A DNA stretch of 64,000 bases from SZUA-38 sp965212525 (GTDB taxonomy: Bacteria > Pseudomonadota > Gammaproteobacteria > Xanthomonadales > SZUA-38), in contig CBDBVC010000001.1 in the NCBI GenBank assembly GCA_965212525.1, positions 1-64,000 on the forward strand, given 5' to 3'. Shown here one piece after another: positions 1 to 10,124 of this stretch (position 1 is its first letter; every line of letters starts with the position of its first letter). A model generated the notes under the pieces. That model saw only the letters and a list, made by a program, of their open reading frames with translations, was not told where the DNA came from and ran no database searches. The position numbers and the translations under genes were made by a program.

Positions 1-295
1 CATCCATGCCTACCACATCTGCACCAGCAGCCTTCGCTTTCTCGGCATTGTCACCCTGGGTGAACACGGCAACGCGAACGTCTTTGCCCAGACCGTTCGG
101 CAGCACCGTTGAGCCACGTACAGCCTGGTCTGACTTTCTGGCATCGATTCCAAGACGTATAGCCACTTCGACGGATTCTGCAAATTGACCTGACTGACAG
201 ACTTCAGTAACTCGAGCGCCTCATTCGGCTTCACACAGCTTGCCCGGTGTCACTTTTTCCTGAATGGCGCGCATGCGCTTGCTGATCTTACTCAT
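1..295 (-). CDS. rplA: 50S ribosomal protein L1, N-terminal part, frameshifted and cut by window edge
   Basis: This is the amino-terminal part of ribosomal protein L1, which binds 23S rRNA at the L1 stalk and represses its own operon. The ATG at 295 gives MSKISKRMRAIQEKV, typical of L1, and the reading then needs three frames. An extra base near 228 breaks the LCEANEALELL segment and a missing A near 200 breaks VSQVKFAESVEV. Downstream the text reads as L1 again (RLGIDARKSDQAVRGS, TQGDNAEKAKAAGADV) to the window edge. It follows rplK at 13 bases, as in the standard rplKA pair. The indels are probably assembly errors because the gene is nearly universal. Confidence 0.85.
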
Positions 296-308
296 GCGTC
301 TACTCCTT

Positions 309-725
309 CTACGTCAGGCCCATGCTGCGGGCGGTGCCACCAAGGTACGGACCGCGGCATCCATCGGCCGCAGTAAGATCCGGCTCCTTGATCTTGACAA
401 TTTCCTCAAGCTGGGCACGAGTCACTGTTCCCACCTTGTTGGTGTTCGGCTCACCACTACCCTTAGGATAACCAGCAGCCGTCTTCAGCAGAATGGAGGC
501 TGGCGGTGTCTTGGTAATGAACGTGAAACTGCGGTCTGCATAGACTGTAATCACAACTGGAATGGGCATACCCGCTTCCATGGACTGAGTCTTGGCATTG
601 AATGCCTTGCAGAATTCCATGATGTTGACACCATGCTGACCCAGAGCCGGCCCCACGGGTGGACTGGGGTTGGCCTGTCCTGCAGGCACCTGCAGCTTGA
701 TGTACGACAGTACTTTCTTAGCCAT
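309..725 (-). CDS. rplK: 50S ribosomal protein L11
   Basis: L11 builds the GTPase-associated centre of the 50S subunit with 23S rRNA. The frame is 138 residues and starts MAKKVLSYIKLQV; the Pro-rich segment PSPPVGPALGQHGVNIMEFC and the C-terminal GTARSMGLT are diagnostic. Around residues 122-129 the text reads GCRGPYLG where the family has roughly MDAAVRTLG, which is what a compensated pair of small deletions would produce. The end is also suspect: one more G would extend GLT to GLTVEGVDA, with the stop overlapping the rplA start. It lies between nusG and rplA. Confidence 0.9.
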   Translation of the reverse strand: MAKKVLSYIKLQVPAGQANPSPPVGPALGQHGVNIMEFCKAFNAKTQSMEAGMPIPVVITVYADRSFTFITKTPPASILLKTAAGYPKGSGEPNTNKVGTVTRAQLEEIVKIKEPDLTAADGCRGPYLGGTARSMGLT

Positions 726-818
726 TGGCTTTCTCCTTCGGGTTCAAGCGCTGTCCTCCCGGTTCAGACCGTTCACAGCTCCCCATCATCAGGCCGGCCT
801 GTCAGGGCCAGCCGGTTA

Positions 819-1355
819 TCATGCTTTTTCGACCTGACCAAAATCCAGATCGACAGGCGTTGAACGCCCGAAAATAAGAACCGCCACGCGCAGACGACTC
901 TTTTCGTAGTTCACTTCCTCAACGACACCATTGAAGTCGTTGAACGGTCCATCGATGACCCGGACCATCTCTCCTGGCTGGTAGAGAATCTTCGGCTTCG
1001 GCTTCGAAGCACCCTCTCTTCAACACGCTGCAGGATACGGTTGGCTTCCTTTTCCGAAATCGGTGCCGGCCTGTCGGCTGTACCACCGATAAAACCCATC
1101 ACCTTCGGAACATCCTTGACCAGGTGCCATGACTCGTCGTCCATGTCCATCTCGACCAGCACATAGCCGGGGAAGAACTTGCGCTCACTGCGCCGTTTCT
1201 GACCGTCACGCATCTCGACCACTTCTTCACAAGGCACAAGTTATGTCGCCAAACTTGTCCTGCATGCCGAAAGCGCTCGATGCGCTCCTCAAGTGATTTC
1301 TTCACCTGTTCTCGAAGCCCGAATAGGCATGTACCACGTACCAGTGCTTAGACAT
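819..1355 (-). CDS. nusG: Transcription antitermination factor NusG, frameshifted
   Basis: NusG binds RNA polymerase, suppresses pausing and links it to Rho or ribosomal protein S10. Pieces of the protein lie in different frames. The start at 1355 encodes MSKHWYVVHAYSGFEN; a central piece reads EEVVEMRDGQKRRSERKFFP and GYVLVEMDMDDESWHLVKD (NGN domain); the end reads GRSTPVDLDFGQVEKA (KOW side) and stops at 819-821. Indels are visible near 1305, around 1240-1270 and near 1012, where GAGAGGGT stands for an expected GAGGGT. The span fits the usual ~178 residues once repaired. It is followed by rplK and preceded by secE. Error in the assembly is the likely cause. Confidence 0.88.
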
Positions 1356-1380
1356 CGTCAGTCTCTACCCAACCAGGCCG

Positions 1381-1765
1381 CTAACAGGCCGATGAAAAGA
1401 TCCAGTCGAGTATCGCCAGGAAAATACCGATAATGACCACAACAACAAAGATCAGCCAGGTCGTCTGCCGGGTTTCCGGGCCAGTCGGCCACACCACTTT
1501 CTTGCAGCTCGAGATTTGCAGATTTCATGAACTCCCAGAATCGCCTGCCCTTGGCTGTCGTTATCGCAACGAAAAAGCCAAGCCCGAACAGACCCAGCAT
1601 GCCCAGCCAGCGAATCGGATCATTCAGTGGCTCGGTCGTCAGGCTGCCCAGCGTATTGGTCTGGAAATAGTAGAAACCCCAGTAACCTGTCACAAACAGG
1701 CCAACCACGATTATCCACTTGACCATATCAAGACCGGACGATTGAGATTCTGCTTTTGTATTCAT
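1381..1765 (-). CDS. secE: Preprotein translocase subunit SecE, frameshifted near the C-terminus
   Basis: SecE is the essential small membrane subunit that clamps SecY in the Sec translocon. From the ATG at 1765 the protein has three predicted membrane segments, as in the long proteobacterial form: VVGLFVTGYWGFYYF, LGMLGLFGLGFFVA and, after repair, FVVVVIIGIFLAILDWIF. An extra base near 1510 turns the expected ELRKVVWPTRPET motif into ELQESGVADWPG. Read in the corrected frame, the gene ends at 1381 (SSAC then TAG) rather than at 1358. It sits between tRNA-Trp and nusG, the classical order. Confidence 0.87.
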
Positions 1766-1803
1766 GTCCTGCTCTTTATCCTAAATAACCATCATTCAAA
1801 TGA

Positions 1804-1879
<76 letters not shown>

Positions 1880-1923
1880 AGTCTTTTTTTCCTGGCTCAG
1901 CAAAAATTGATTCGCTGAAAGCA

Positions 1924-1951
1924 AAGCCAACGACCCGGAAGTCGCTGGCTT
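1924..1951 (-). terminator. Hairpin after tuf, possible leaky terminator
   Basis: An 11-pair inverted repeat (one G-U on the transcript, six-base loop) lies 27 bases past the tuf stop and is followed on the minus strand by TTTGCTTT. The T tract is interrupted, so it may only reduce readthrough into tRNA-Trp and secE. Confidence 0.5.
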
Positions 1952-1977
1952 CGAAACGACAGATTGTGCTGTTCTGA

Positions 1978-3168
<1,191 letters not shown>

Positions 3169-3242
3169 CGCTGTCGTACTCCGCGAGTTGTTTTTGTAAA
3201 TTTTGCAACACGGCTCTTGCCATGCTGCAACTCAAATAAAAC

Positions 3243-3318
<76 letters not shown>

Positions 3319-3368
3319 GGCTGTTCAGTCAGACGAGCGCTGCAAGCGTCTCACCTGTCCTTGCGATC

Positions 3369-3442
<74 letters not shown>

Positions 3443-3455
3443 TAACCCGTTTTGC

Positions 3456-3540
3456 TGGTGGAGGGAGGAGGATTCGAACCTCCGAAGGCATAGCCAGCAG
3501 ATTTACAGTCTGCCCCCGTTGACCGCTTGGGTATCCCTCC
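3456..3540 (-). tRNA. tRNA-Tyr (GTA)
   Basis: An 85-base class II tRNA with acceptor GGAGGGA/TCCCTCC, anticodon GTA in CTGTAAA, a long variable arm and encoded CCA. It is the first gene of the tRNA-tuf unit. Confidence 0.97.
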
Positions 3541-3548
3541 AGCAAAAC

Positions 3549-3585
3549 AGCCCGCTATTTTCGAGCTTTCAACACCCGAAGTCAA
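3549..3585 (-). promoter_or_regulatory. Candidate promoter of the tRNA-tuf operon
   Basis: On the minus strand TTGACT (3585-3580) is followed after 18 bases by AAAATA (3561-3556) and then the GC-rich GCGGGC just before tRNA-Tyr. A consensus-like -35 with a GC-rich discriminator is typical of stringently controlled stable-RNA promoters. This is inferred from sequence only. Confidence 0.5.
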
Positions 3586-3671
3586 GCAAAGCAGCGCGGG
3601 ATTTTACAGATAATCCACGATGACAGCAACACCTGATTTTGGTTAATTTCGCAATTGCCACAGATGGCCCG

Positions 3672-4763
3672 TCAGACGTTGAACCGGAAGTGGATCACAT
3701 CGCCTTCCTGAACGATGTATTCCTTGCCTTCCTGACGGAATTTTCCGACCTCCTTCGCACCCTGTTCGCCAGAGAATTCGACGTAATCGTCAAAGGCAAT
3801 CACTTCGGCCCGGATGAATCCGCGCTGAAAGTCGGTGTGGATCTTGCCGGCTGCCTGCGGCGCACTGAAGCCGGCCGTGATGGTCCATGCCCTGACCTCC
3901 TTCGGACCTGCGGTAAAGTAGGTTCGCAGACCGAGCAGGTCATATCCGGCCCGGATCAACCGGTCCAGCCCGGATTCGTCAACACCCAGCTCAGCCAGGA
4001 ATTCGATTTTCTCGTCCGCATCCAGCTCGGCAATCTCGGATTCGATCGAGGCACAGACAGGTACGACCTGAGCGCCCTGGGTTTCAGCCAGAGCGGTGAT
4101 GGCATCCAGATGCGGATTATCCACCAGTCCGGATTCATCGACGTTTGCGATATACATCACCGGCTTCGAGGTGATGAAATCAATTTCGTCCAGCAATACC
4201 CAGTCATCCTCGGTCAGCTGCATGGACCGAACCGGTACGCCATCGTTCAGCGCCTCCAGTATCTGCTGCAGCACGGCGATACGGGAGCGCGCCAACTTGT
4301 CTCCGCCCTTGGCCTGTTTCTCGGCCTTCTGTATGGCTCGCTCACAAACCTCAAGATCCGACAGCGCCAGTTCGGTATTGATCACCTCGGCATCGGCCAC
4401 CGGATCGATACGCCCGGACACGTGAGTGACATCCTCGTTATTGAAACACCGAACCACGTGTGCGATGGCATCGGTCTGCCGGACATGCCCCAGAAACTTG
4501 TTGCCCAGACCCTCACCCGTGGATGCACCAGCGACCAGACCGGCGATATCGACAAACTCCATGGTGGTGGGCAGCACTTTCTGAGGCTGCACGATATTGG
4601 CCAGTGTCGTCAGCCGGTCATCAGGAACAGGGACGATACCAACATTCGGCTCAATTGTGCAGAACGGATAATTGGCAGCAGCAATGCCAGCATTGGTCAA
4701 TGCATTGAACAGTGTGGATTTGCCCACATTGGGCAATCCGACGATTCCACATTTGAATCCCAT
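3672..4763 (-). CDS. ychF: Redox-regulated ATPase YchF (Obg family)
   Basis: YchF is a universally conserved Obg-type P-loop protein that prefers ATP, binds ribosomes and negatively affects the oxidative stress response. The frame is 363 residues, the usual length. It has G1 GLPNVGKST (9-17), G3 DIAGLVAGAS, and the C-terminal TGS domain with TITAGFSAPQAAGKIHTDFQ and GDVIHFRFNV at the end. It lies 44 bases downstream of pth, the common gammaproteobacterial pair. Confidence 0.97.
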   Translation of the reverse strand: MGFKCGIVGLPNVGKSTLFNALTNAGIAAANYPFCTIEPNVGIVPVPDDRLTTLANIVQPQKVLPTTMEFVDIAGLVAGASTGEGLGNKFLGHVRQTDAIAHVVRCFNNEDVTHVSGRIDPVADAEVINTELALSDLEVCERAIQKAEKQAKGGDKLARSRIAVLQQILEALNDGVPVRSMQLTEDDWVLLDEIDFITSKPVMYIANVDESGLVDNPHLDAITALAETQGAQVVPVCASIESEIAELDADEKIEFLAELGVDESGLDRLIRAGYDLLGLRTYFTAGPKEVRAWTITAGFSAPQAAGKIHTDFQRGFIRAEVIAFDDYVEFSGEQGAKEVGKFRQEGKEYIVQEGDVIHFRFNV

Positions 4764-4807
4764 CGATTTCCTCGTTACTTGTGATGGCAGGCGCCCGCGT
4801 GCAGGCG

Positions 4808-5386
4808 CTAGTCTTTTGTGTGCAGGTTCTTTACAGCGCGATCGCGATCACCGTGCAGGTAATCGTCCATCACGTCCAGCGACTTGAGGATCGAAGCCGA
4901 GATTCGTTCAAATTCCTCACGCCCGGGTCTGTTTAGAACATAATTGACCACCTGAGCACTGTCAGCCGGTCTGCCGATTCCGATGCGCAGGCGATGAAAA
5001 TCCCGGCTATTCACGGCCTTCTCGATATCCCGGAGACCATTGTGCCCGCCATGCCCACCTGAAAACTTGAGCCGGGCGACGCCATCAGGCAGGTCCAGAT
5101 CATCGTAGGCAACCAGCAGCTGTTCGGGTACGAGCTTGTAGTAACGCGCCAGTGCCGCCACTGCACGCCCGCTCTGGTTCATGAAGGTCGATGGCTTGAA
5201 CAGGAACAGCCTGGACTCACCCTGCTGCACTGTAGCCAGCTCACCATAGAGTTTCCTGTCTGCAGAGAAACTCAGCCCAAGCGCAGAAGCCAGGGCGTCG
5301 ATAAACCAAAACCCGGCATTGTGCCGGGTTTCGGTGTACTTCAATCCGGGGTTGCCCAGACCGATGATGGCGCATACAGCCGTCAT
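4808..5386 (-). CDS. pth: Peptidyl-tRNA hydrolase
   Basis: Pth cleaves the ester bond of peptidyl-tRNAs released prematurely from ribosomes. The 192-residue frame has the family signature: IGLGNPGLKY at the start, catalytic His22 in TRHNAGFWFID, STFMNQSGRAV, and the DDLDLPDG and SGGHGGHNGLRDI motifs. It lies 18 bases downstream of rplY, as in the prs-rplY-pth-ychF order seen in many gammaproteobacteria. Confidence 0.97.
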   Translation of the reverse strand: MTAVCAIIGLGNPGLKYTETRHNAGFWFIDALASALGLSFSADRKLYGELATVQQGESRLFLFKPSTFMNQSGRAVAALARYYKLVPEQLLVAYDDLDLPDGVARLKFSGGHGGHNGLRDIEKAVNSRDFHRLRIGIGRPADSAQVVNYVLNRPGREEFERISASILKSLDVMDDYLHGDRDRAVKNLHTKD

Positions 5387-5404
5387 AGTCGCACAACCGG
5401 ATTC

Positions 5405-6088
5405 TTATTCGCCGTCAGCCTCATCAGCGTCGTCAGCCTTCTCTTCCTCATCAGAGGTGGTCGGGACTTCGGCATCGGGTGCTTCAGGCGCCTCATCACT
5501 GATGGTCTGTTCTGCAACGTGCTGCGCCGAGACCACGATCTGGTCATCACCGTGACTCAATGCGACGACCTCGACCCCTTCTGGCAGGACGACATCAGAC
5601 AGGTGCCTGATCTCACCGGCATCCAGTTCGGCCAGATCGATCTGCAGAAACTCGGGCAGATCCGAAGGCAGACACACGATCTCGACCTCGGTCACCTGAT
5701 GAGAGATCACCACGCCTGACTGTTTGCCAGCCGGCGATGTGTCTTCGTTATCGAAGTGCAGCGGAACCTTGATGTGCATTTTCTCGGTATCGGAAATGCG
5801 CTGGAAATCCATGTGCATGATGACTGGCTTGTACGGATGACGCTGGAGGTCACGCAGAATCACCTTCTGGCGCCGGCCATCACCGACCTTGATCTCGAGG
5901 ATACTGGTATAGAACGAGGTATCTTCAAGCGCCTTGATCATGAACTTGTTTTCCATCTGCAGCGCCACTGCGTCTTTTCCGGATCCGTAAAGGATACCCG
6001 GAACAAGCCCAGCCTTGCGCAGGCGGCGGCTCGCACCCTTCCCGCAATCTTCCCGCAGTTCTGCCGGGATGTTGAATGTATTGGACAT
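5405..6088 (-). CDS. rplY: 50S ribosomal protein L25, CTC (long) form
   Basis: L25 binds 5S rRNA. This is the long two-domain CTC/TL5 type (227 residues): an N-terminal 5S-binding domain (ELREDCGKGASRRLRKAGL, LYGSGKDAVAL) and a C-terminal beta domain (to about residue 190), followed by an acidic low-complexity tail rich in Glu, Asp and Ala. The tail is longer than in many relatives. It lies between prs and pth and is probably co-transcribed with both. Confidence 0.95.
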   Translation of the reverse strand: MSNTFNIPAELREDCGKGASRRLRKAGLVPGILYGSGKDAVALQMENKFMIKALEDTSFYTSILEIKVGDGRRQKVILRDLQRHPYKPVIMHMDFQRISDTEKMHIKVPLHFDNEDTSPAGKQSGVVISHQVTEVEIVCLPSDLPEFLQIDLAELDAGEIRHLSDVVLPEGVEVVALSHGDDQIVVSAQHVAEQTISDEAPEAPDAEVPTTSDEEEKADDADEADGE

Positions 6089-6188
6089 AAATCACCTACT
6101 ACTGTTGCCATTACGGCGTTATACCTGTCGGCCCGCGACCAGGCCCGACAGACTGCTTACGTACCGGGAAACCCCGTTACGCCAAAAA

Positions 6189-7145
6189 CTAATCCACAAA
6201 CATGGAACTGACCGACTCATCCACCGCGATCCGGCGTATGGTCTCGGCCATCATTTCAGCCACTGACAACTGATATATCCGGTCACAGGCCCGCGCTTCC
6301 TTGGACAGCGGAATGGTGTCTGTGACCACCAGCTGATCGAGTGCCGAGTTCTCGATTTTCTCGATCGCATTTCCGGACAGCACCGGATGCACACAATAGG
6401 CAGCGACCCGTTTGGCACCCTTGTCCTTGAGTGCCTTGCCGGCAGCGCACAGCGTACCAGCCGTATCGACAATATCGTCGACGATGACGCAGGACTTGCC
6501 TTCCACATCACCGATAATGTTCATCACCGTGGCTTCATTGGCTCGCGGCCGACGCTTGTCGATAATGGCCAGATCCGCATCATCGAGTCGCTTGGCCAGT
6601 GCCCGTGCCCGCACCACACCGCCGACATCGGGCGAGACCACGATCAGCTCGCTCATCGGCACCTGCCGCCAGATCTCGGCCAGAATGACCGGCGATGCAT
6701 AGACATTGTCAACAGGGATATCGAAGAACCCCTGAATCTGGTCTGCATGCAGATCAACCGTCAGCACCCGGTCGGTACCCACCGCACCAATCATTCGAGC
6801 CGCCACCTTGGCGGTAATCGGCACCCGGGTTGATCTGGGCCTGCGATCCTGTCTGGCGTAGCCGAAATACGGCATCACAGCCGTGACACGAGCAGCAGAA
6901 GCACGTTTCATTGCGTCAATGATGACCAGCAGCTCCATGAAATTATCGGCTGTCGGCCGACAGGTCGGCTGCACAATGAATACTTCCTGGCCGCGTACGT
7001 TCTCGAGTACTTCCACAGCCACTTCACCGTCACTGAACTGAGAGACACTGATCTTTCCCAGTGGCGTGTTCAGGTGATGCGCGATATTACGTGCCAGGGT
7101 CGGGTTGGCCCGACCGGCAAAAATCATAAACCCCGAAGGTGTCAT
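6189..7145 (-). CDS. prs: Ribose-phosphate pyrophosphokinase
   Basis: Prs makes phosphoribosyl pyrophosphate from ribose 5-phosphate and ATP, feeding purine, pyrimidine, histidine and tryptophan synthesis. The 318-residue frame has the class I signature: SVSQFSDGEVAVEVLENVRG, YFGYARQDRRPRSTRVPITAK, the TVDLHADQIQGFF loop and the PRPP-binding VIVDDIVDTAGTL. The preceding gene on this strand is tRNA-Gln. Confidence 0.98.
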   Translation of the reverse strand: MTPSGFMIFAGRANPTLARNIAHHLNTPLGKISVSQFSDGEVAVEVLENVRGQEVFIVQPTCRPTADNFMELLVIIDAMKRASAARVTAVMPYFGYARQDRRPRSTRVPITAKVAARMIGAVGTDRVLTVDLHADQIQGFFDIPVDNVYASPVILAEIWRQVPMSELIVVSPDVGGVVRARALAKRLDDADLAIIDKRRPRANEATVMNIIGDVEGKSCVIVDDIVDTAGTLCAAGKALKDKGAKRVAAYCVHPVLSGNAIEKIENSALDQLVVTDTIPLSKEARACDRIYQLSVAEMMAETIRRIAVDESVSSMFVD

Positions 7146-7212
7146 CGATCGCTTCCTGTCGCTGTCTGACCACGATAAAAAGCCCGTGATTCATTGAAAC
7201 ACGGGCATCGTA

Positions 7213-7289
7213 TGGCTGGGATGGCAGGACTCGAACCTGCGAATGCCGGGATCAAAACCCGGTGCCTTAACCAGCTTGGCTACATCCCA
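7213..7289 (-). tRNA. tRNA-Gln (TTG)
   Basis: A 77-base cloverleaf with acceptor TGGGATG/CATCCCA, anticodon loop TTTTGAT (TTG) and encoded CCA. In many gammaproteobacteria this tRNA lies between ispE and prs; here the upstream neighbour is lolB. Confidence 0.97.
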
Positions 7290-7406
7290 AATCTTTTTGC
7301 CTGAGTTTACCTGATTATTATTCTAGCCAGAGCAGGCTGTAATGCCAGTCTGATTGATGACAAACCCAGAGCAGTCAACAAGACGCGTCATTGTATAGAG
7401 CGAATC

Positions 7407-8012
7407 CTATCTGTCAATAGTCCATTGACGAATTAACAATCGGACACGATTGCCATCGCGGTTCACGGTGATTTTCCGCGGCAGCTCGAGCCCGTCAATC
7501 TGATAGTAGCCGCCGTAGGCAATCGACCAGTCCTGCTGAACCATTTCCCTGATGCGCCCTTCCAGATCAAGATCGATCGCCTGCACCACGGTTTCATCGG
7601 GAATGCCACGAATCCAGTCCAGCAACAGACTGACAGGAATGTTCCATTCAAGATGCTGATCGATCAGTGCCTCGATGCTGTCTGCCTGCAGGCTTGTACC
7701 ATCAGCCTGGACCAGTGTCGCGCCCTCTGTCCCGATCAGTAGTCGCCAGCTGCCCTGACCCAGTGCCGAGTGGAATCTCAACTCATCGCTGTAGGGGCTG
7801 TGAACCCATTCAAGATCGCCACTGCCACCATCGCGGCCGTTGGACAGGGCGAGCCGACCATTGACCTGCCATCGATCAAGTGCGGCAACAGCCGGATCGG
7901 CAATGAATCCGGTTTGGGAATCTGCAACGGGCCTTGACGCACAGCCTGCTGCTAACAGAATTGCCAGCAGCATGCTGGTCAGCGCGAGATGCTTGTGGGG
8001 CATGCGCACCAT
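7407..8012 (-). CDS. lolB: Outer-membrane lipoprotein receptor LolB
   Basis: LolB receives lipoproteins from the carrier LolA and inserts them in the outer membrane. The frame is 201 residues with a lipoprotein signal: a hydrophobic stretch, then LLAAGC with the lipid-bearing Cys near residue 25. The mature part has the LolB pattern: LDRWQVNGRLALSNGRDGGS, the LRFHSALGQGSWRLL strand, GATLVQADG, and a final LPRKITVNRDGNRVRLLIRQW. The start lies 9 bases after the TPR lipoprotein stop, so the two are probably translated from one message. Confidence 0.92.
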   Translation of the reverse strand: MVRMPHKHLALTSMLLAILLAAGCASRPVADSQTGFIADPAVAALDRWQVNGRLALSNGRDGGSGDLEWVHSPYSDELRFHSALGQGSWRLLIGTEGATLVQADGTSLQADSIEALIDQHLEWNIPVSLLLDWIRGIPDETVVQAIDLDLEGRIREMVQQDWSIAYGGYYQIDGLELPRKITVNRDGNRVRLLIRQWTIDR

Positions 8013-8021
8013 CAGATCGGG

Positions 8022-9761
8022 TCAGTTCTTCAGGCGATCCCGTGTTTCCAGAATGACTGCGGACTCAGGATCCTTGTCCAGCCCCTGTTGCCAGACTTCC
8101 TGAGCCTTTTCGTGATCACCAATGACCCACAGCACCTCACCCAGGTGGGCGATGATTTCACTGTCCTCCTGCAGACTGAGGGCCTTCTGCAGGTATTCGC
8201 GTGCATCCTCGTACTTGCCCAGGCGGTAGTGAACCCATCCCATGCTGTCAGTAATGGCAGCAGAATCCGGTCGCTGGGCATAGGCGCGCTCGATCATGTT
8301 CAGCGCTTCATCGAGCCTGATGGACCGGTCAGCCAGTGTATAACCCAGGGCATTGAGTGCATTGGGGTCATCTGGCAGCAGCTCCAGTATCCGGGTCAGA
8401 TCCTGCTCAGTGACCTCGATCATGTCCATTCGCTCGGCCAGCATGGCTCGTGTGTACAGCACATCAGTATTGTCGCCCAGCATGGAGACGGCGCGATCCA
8501 GCACCTTCATGGACTCTTCCGAGTCACCATCGTTTTCCAGCAGCCCGGCTTCAACACGGAATGCCCTTGCAGCTGTTTCAGCATTGCCGTTTTGCAGTTT
8601 CTGCAGGATGAACCGCGCCTGCGACAGCTGATCGTCCTGACCCAGCAGAATGGCGGTGCGAAGACGGGCATCCTCCATGCGATCACCCGAGCGCACCTGC
8701 TTCAGCCAGTCGATTGATTCCTGGATCGGTTTTTCAAGCGTTTCTGAGAGCTGACCGAGGAAGAAGAACTTTTCATTTGATTCCTCATCGCTGACTTCGA
8801 GATTCTGAAGGTCAACATAATAGGACTCGGCCAACTCCGCATCTTCACTGGCACTGGCATACAAGGCCTTGCTGTACAGAATATTGACGGTATCGTCGAC
8901 CTGTTCCAGCTGCTCGAGAGCAGCCGCGTAATCACCAAGCTCAGCCAGCAACACGGCGTAGGTCTGACGCATCTCGGTATTTTCAGGATCAAGCTCGACG
9001 GCACGGGCAAAGTCACTGCGCGCCTCCTCGAACAGATTGAGGGATGTACGCAGGCGACCGCGCCAGTTGTAATTGGCTGCATTCTCCGGATCTACCTCCA
9101 GAGCCAGCGTGGCATAGTGAGCTGCCATCTCGATCTCGCCAAGTGTGACCGCAAGGTCTGAAAGACCGGTAAGCACTTCGAGATTCTGCGGTGGTGTATG
9201 ATTCTGGGTCAGCCTGGAGAGCAGTTCCCTGGCATCGTTCTTGTTCGGTGATGCAGTGAGCAGTTTGACGATATTGTCCCAGACCTCGTTGGTATTGAGC
9301 AGGCTCAGCATGGTTTCGATATTGGTCCAGGCGGTTTCCATCTCACCGGCACGCAGGGTGATAATCGCCGACATGCGATGCGCCTCCGGATCCATCGGGG
9401 CCAGCTCGAGCCAGCGACTGACAGCAGCCATCACTTCACCCTCGGCATTGGCATAGACCGCCACCTGTACCGCCCGCTGTGCAATACCCGGATCCTTCGA
9501 GAGCATGGCTGCCTTGAGATAATAGACAGACGCCTGCTGATGCATCTGGCGTCGACCGGCAATTTCGGCTGCACCCACGTAATAGACCACATCGGGATCA
9601 ATCCGCTCAACCGCACTTCCCGGTTCGTACAGTTCCAGAGGTGGCTTGGTATCCACTTCCGATTCAGTCACGTCCCGCTTCTGACCGGATGTCATCGTGC
9701 ACCCCTGAATCAGCAGGGTTGCGAATATGACAGACAGAAAACGGATATTGTGTTTTTGCAT
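8022..9761 (-). CDS. TPR-repeat outer-membrane lipoprotein
   Basis: A 579-residue protein from the ATG at 9761. That start is preferred because it begins directly with a lipoprotein signal (MQKHNIRFLSVIFATLLIQGC, Cys about residue 20). The rest is almost all tetratricopeptide repeats, for example AANYNWRGRLRTSLNLFEEA, ALNALGYTLADRSIRLDEAL and ITDSMGWVHYRLGKYEDARE. Similar proteins commonly sit upstream of lolB in gammaproteobacteria. TPRs mediate protein-protein contacts, so a scaffold role at the outer membrane is likely, but the partner is unknown. Confidence 0.88.
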   Translation of the reverse strand: MQKHNIRFLSVIFATLLIQGCTMTSGQKRDVTESEVDTKPPLELYEPGSAVERIDPDVVYYVGAAEIAGRRQMHQQASVYYLKAAMLSKDPGIAQRAVQVAVYANAEGEVMAAVSRWLELAPMDPEAHRMSAIITLRAGEMETAWTNIETMLSLLNTNEVWDNIVKLLTASPNKNDARELLSRLTQNHTPPQNLEVLTGLSDLAVTLGEIEMAAHYATLALEVDPENAANYNWRGRLRTSLNLFEEARSDFARAVELDPENTEMRQTYAVLLAELGDYAAALEQLEQVDDTVNILYSKALYASASEDAELAESYYVDLQNLEVSDEESNEKFFFLGQLSETLEKPIQESIDWLKQVRSGDRMEDARLRTAILLGQDDQLSQARFILQKLQNGNAETAARAFRVEAGLLENDGDSEESMKVLDRAVSMLGDNTDVLYTRAMLAERMDMIEVTEQDLTRILELLPDDPNALNALGYTLADRSIRLDEALNMIERAYAQRPDSAAITDSMGWVHYRLGKYEDAREYLQKALSLQEDSEIIAHLGEVLWVIGDHEKAQEVWQQGLDKDPESAVILETRDRLKN

Positions 9762-10124
9762 AGGATATGTGCCCTTTAATGTGGCTTGATGACCACGACT
9801 ATGATATCTGACCACCAGATGGGTAATTTTGTTTCATCGACATTCTATCAGCGCCTGATTCATAACAACAATCGATCTGTCAGCATAGGTCAACCCTGGC
9901 AACATCGCCATGACCGGACTCCAGCTTGCCCATTATCGAAAACACAACGTCTGTGATTGAACAATGACCCTGCAGTCTGCGTTTTCATGGATGGATCGCC
10001 ATGGAAAGTCGACATCAAATACAGGATAATATCGTGTTGGCCGGTTGTTCTGTCTTCACTGTCAGTTCGAGCCTGCTTACAATCATCGCAGCACCTGAGA
10101 ACGAGGCAATCCAGACACAGTCCC
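9762..10124. other. Divergent intergenic region between the TPR lipoprotein gene and hemA
   Basis: About 360 bases with no supported gene. It must hold the divergent promoters for the TPR-lolB unit and for hemA. The hemA frame stays open upstream to 9957, but that part shows no GluTR similarity and is read as leader. No clear operator or terminator was seen. Confidence 0.5.

Noticed and set aside
264..863. A 199-codon open frame opposite rplK
   Set aside because: It is a shadow of the ribosomal genes; the true frames are on the minus strand and match L11 and NusG.
1358..1765. SecE reading to 1358
   Set aside because: The last ~40 residues in that frame are out of frame; the conserved text ends at 1381.
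3639..4784. A long open frame (381 codons) opposite ychF
   Set aside because: It is the antisense shadow of ychF; its translation is rich in Gln/His/Asp without any family pattern.
8022..9815. Longer TPR protein start at 9815
   Set aside because: Eighteen extra residues precede a clean lipoprotein signal peptide; the ATG at 9761 is better.
9957..10124. Upstream extension of the hemA frame
   Set aside because: No GluTR similarity; the conserved start is the ATG at 10125.
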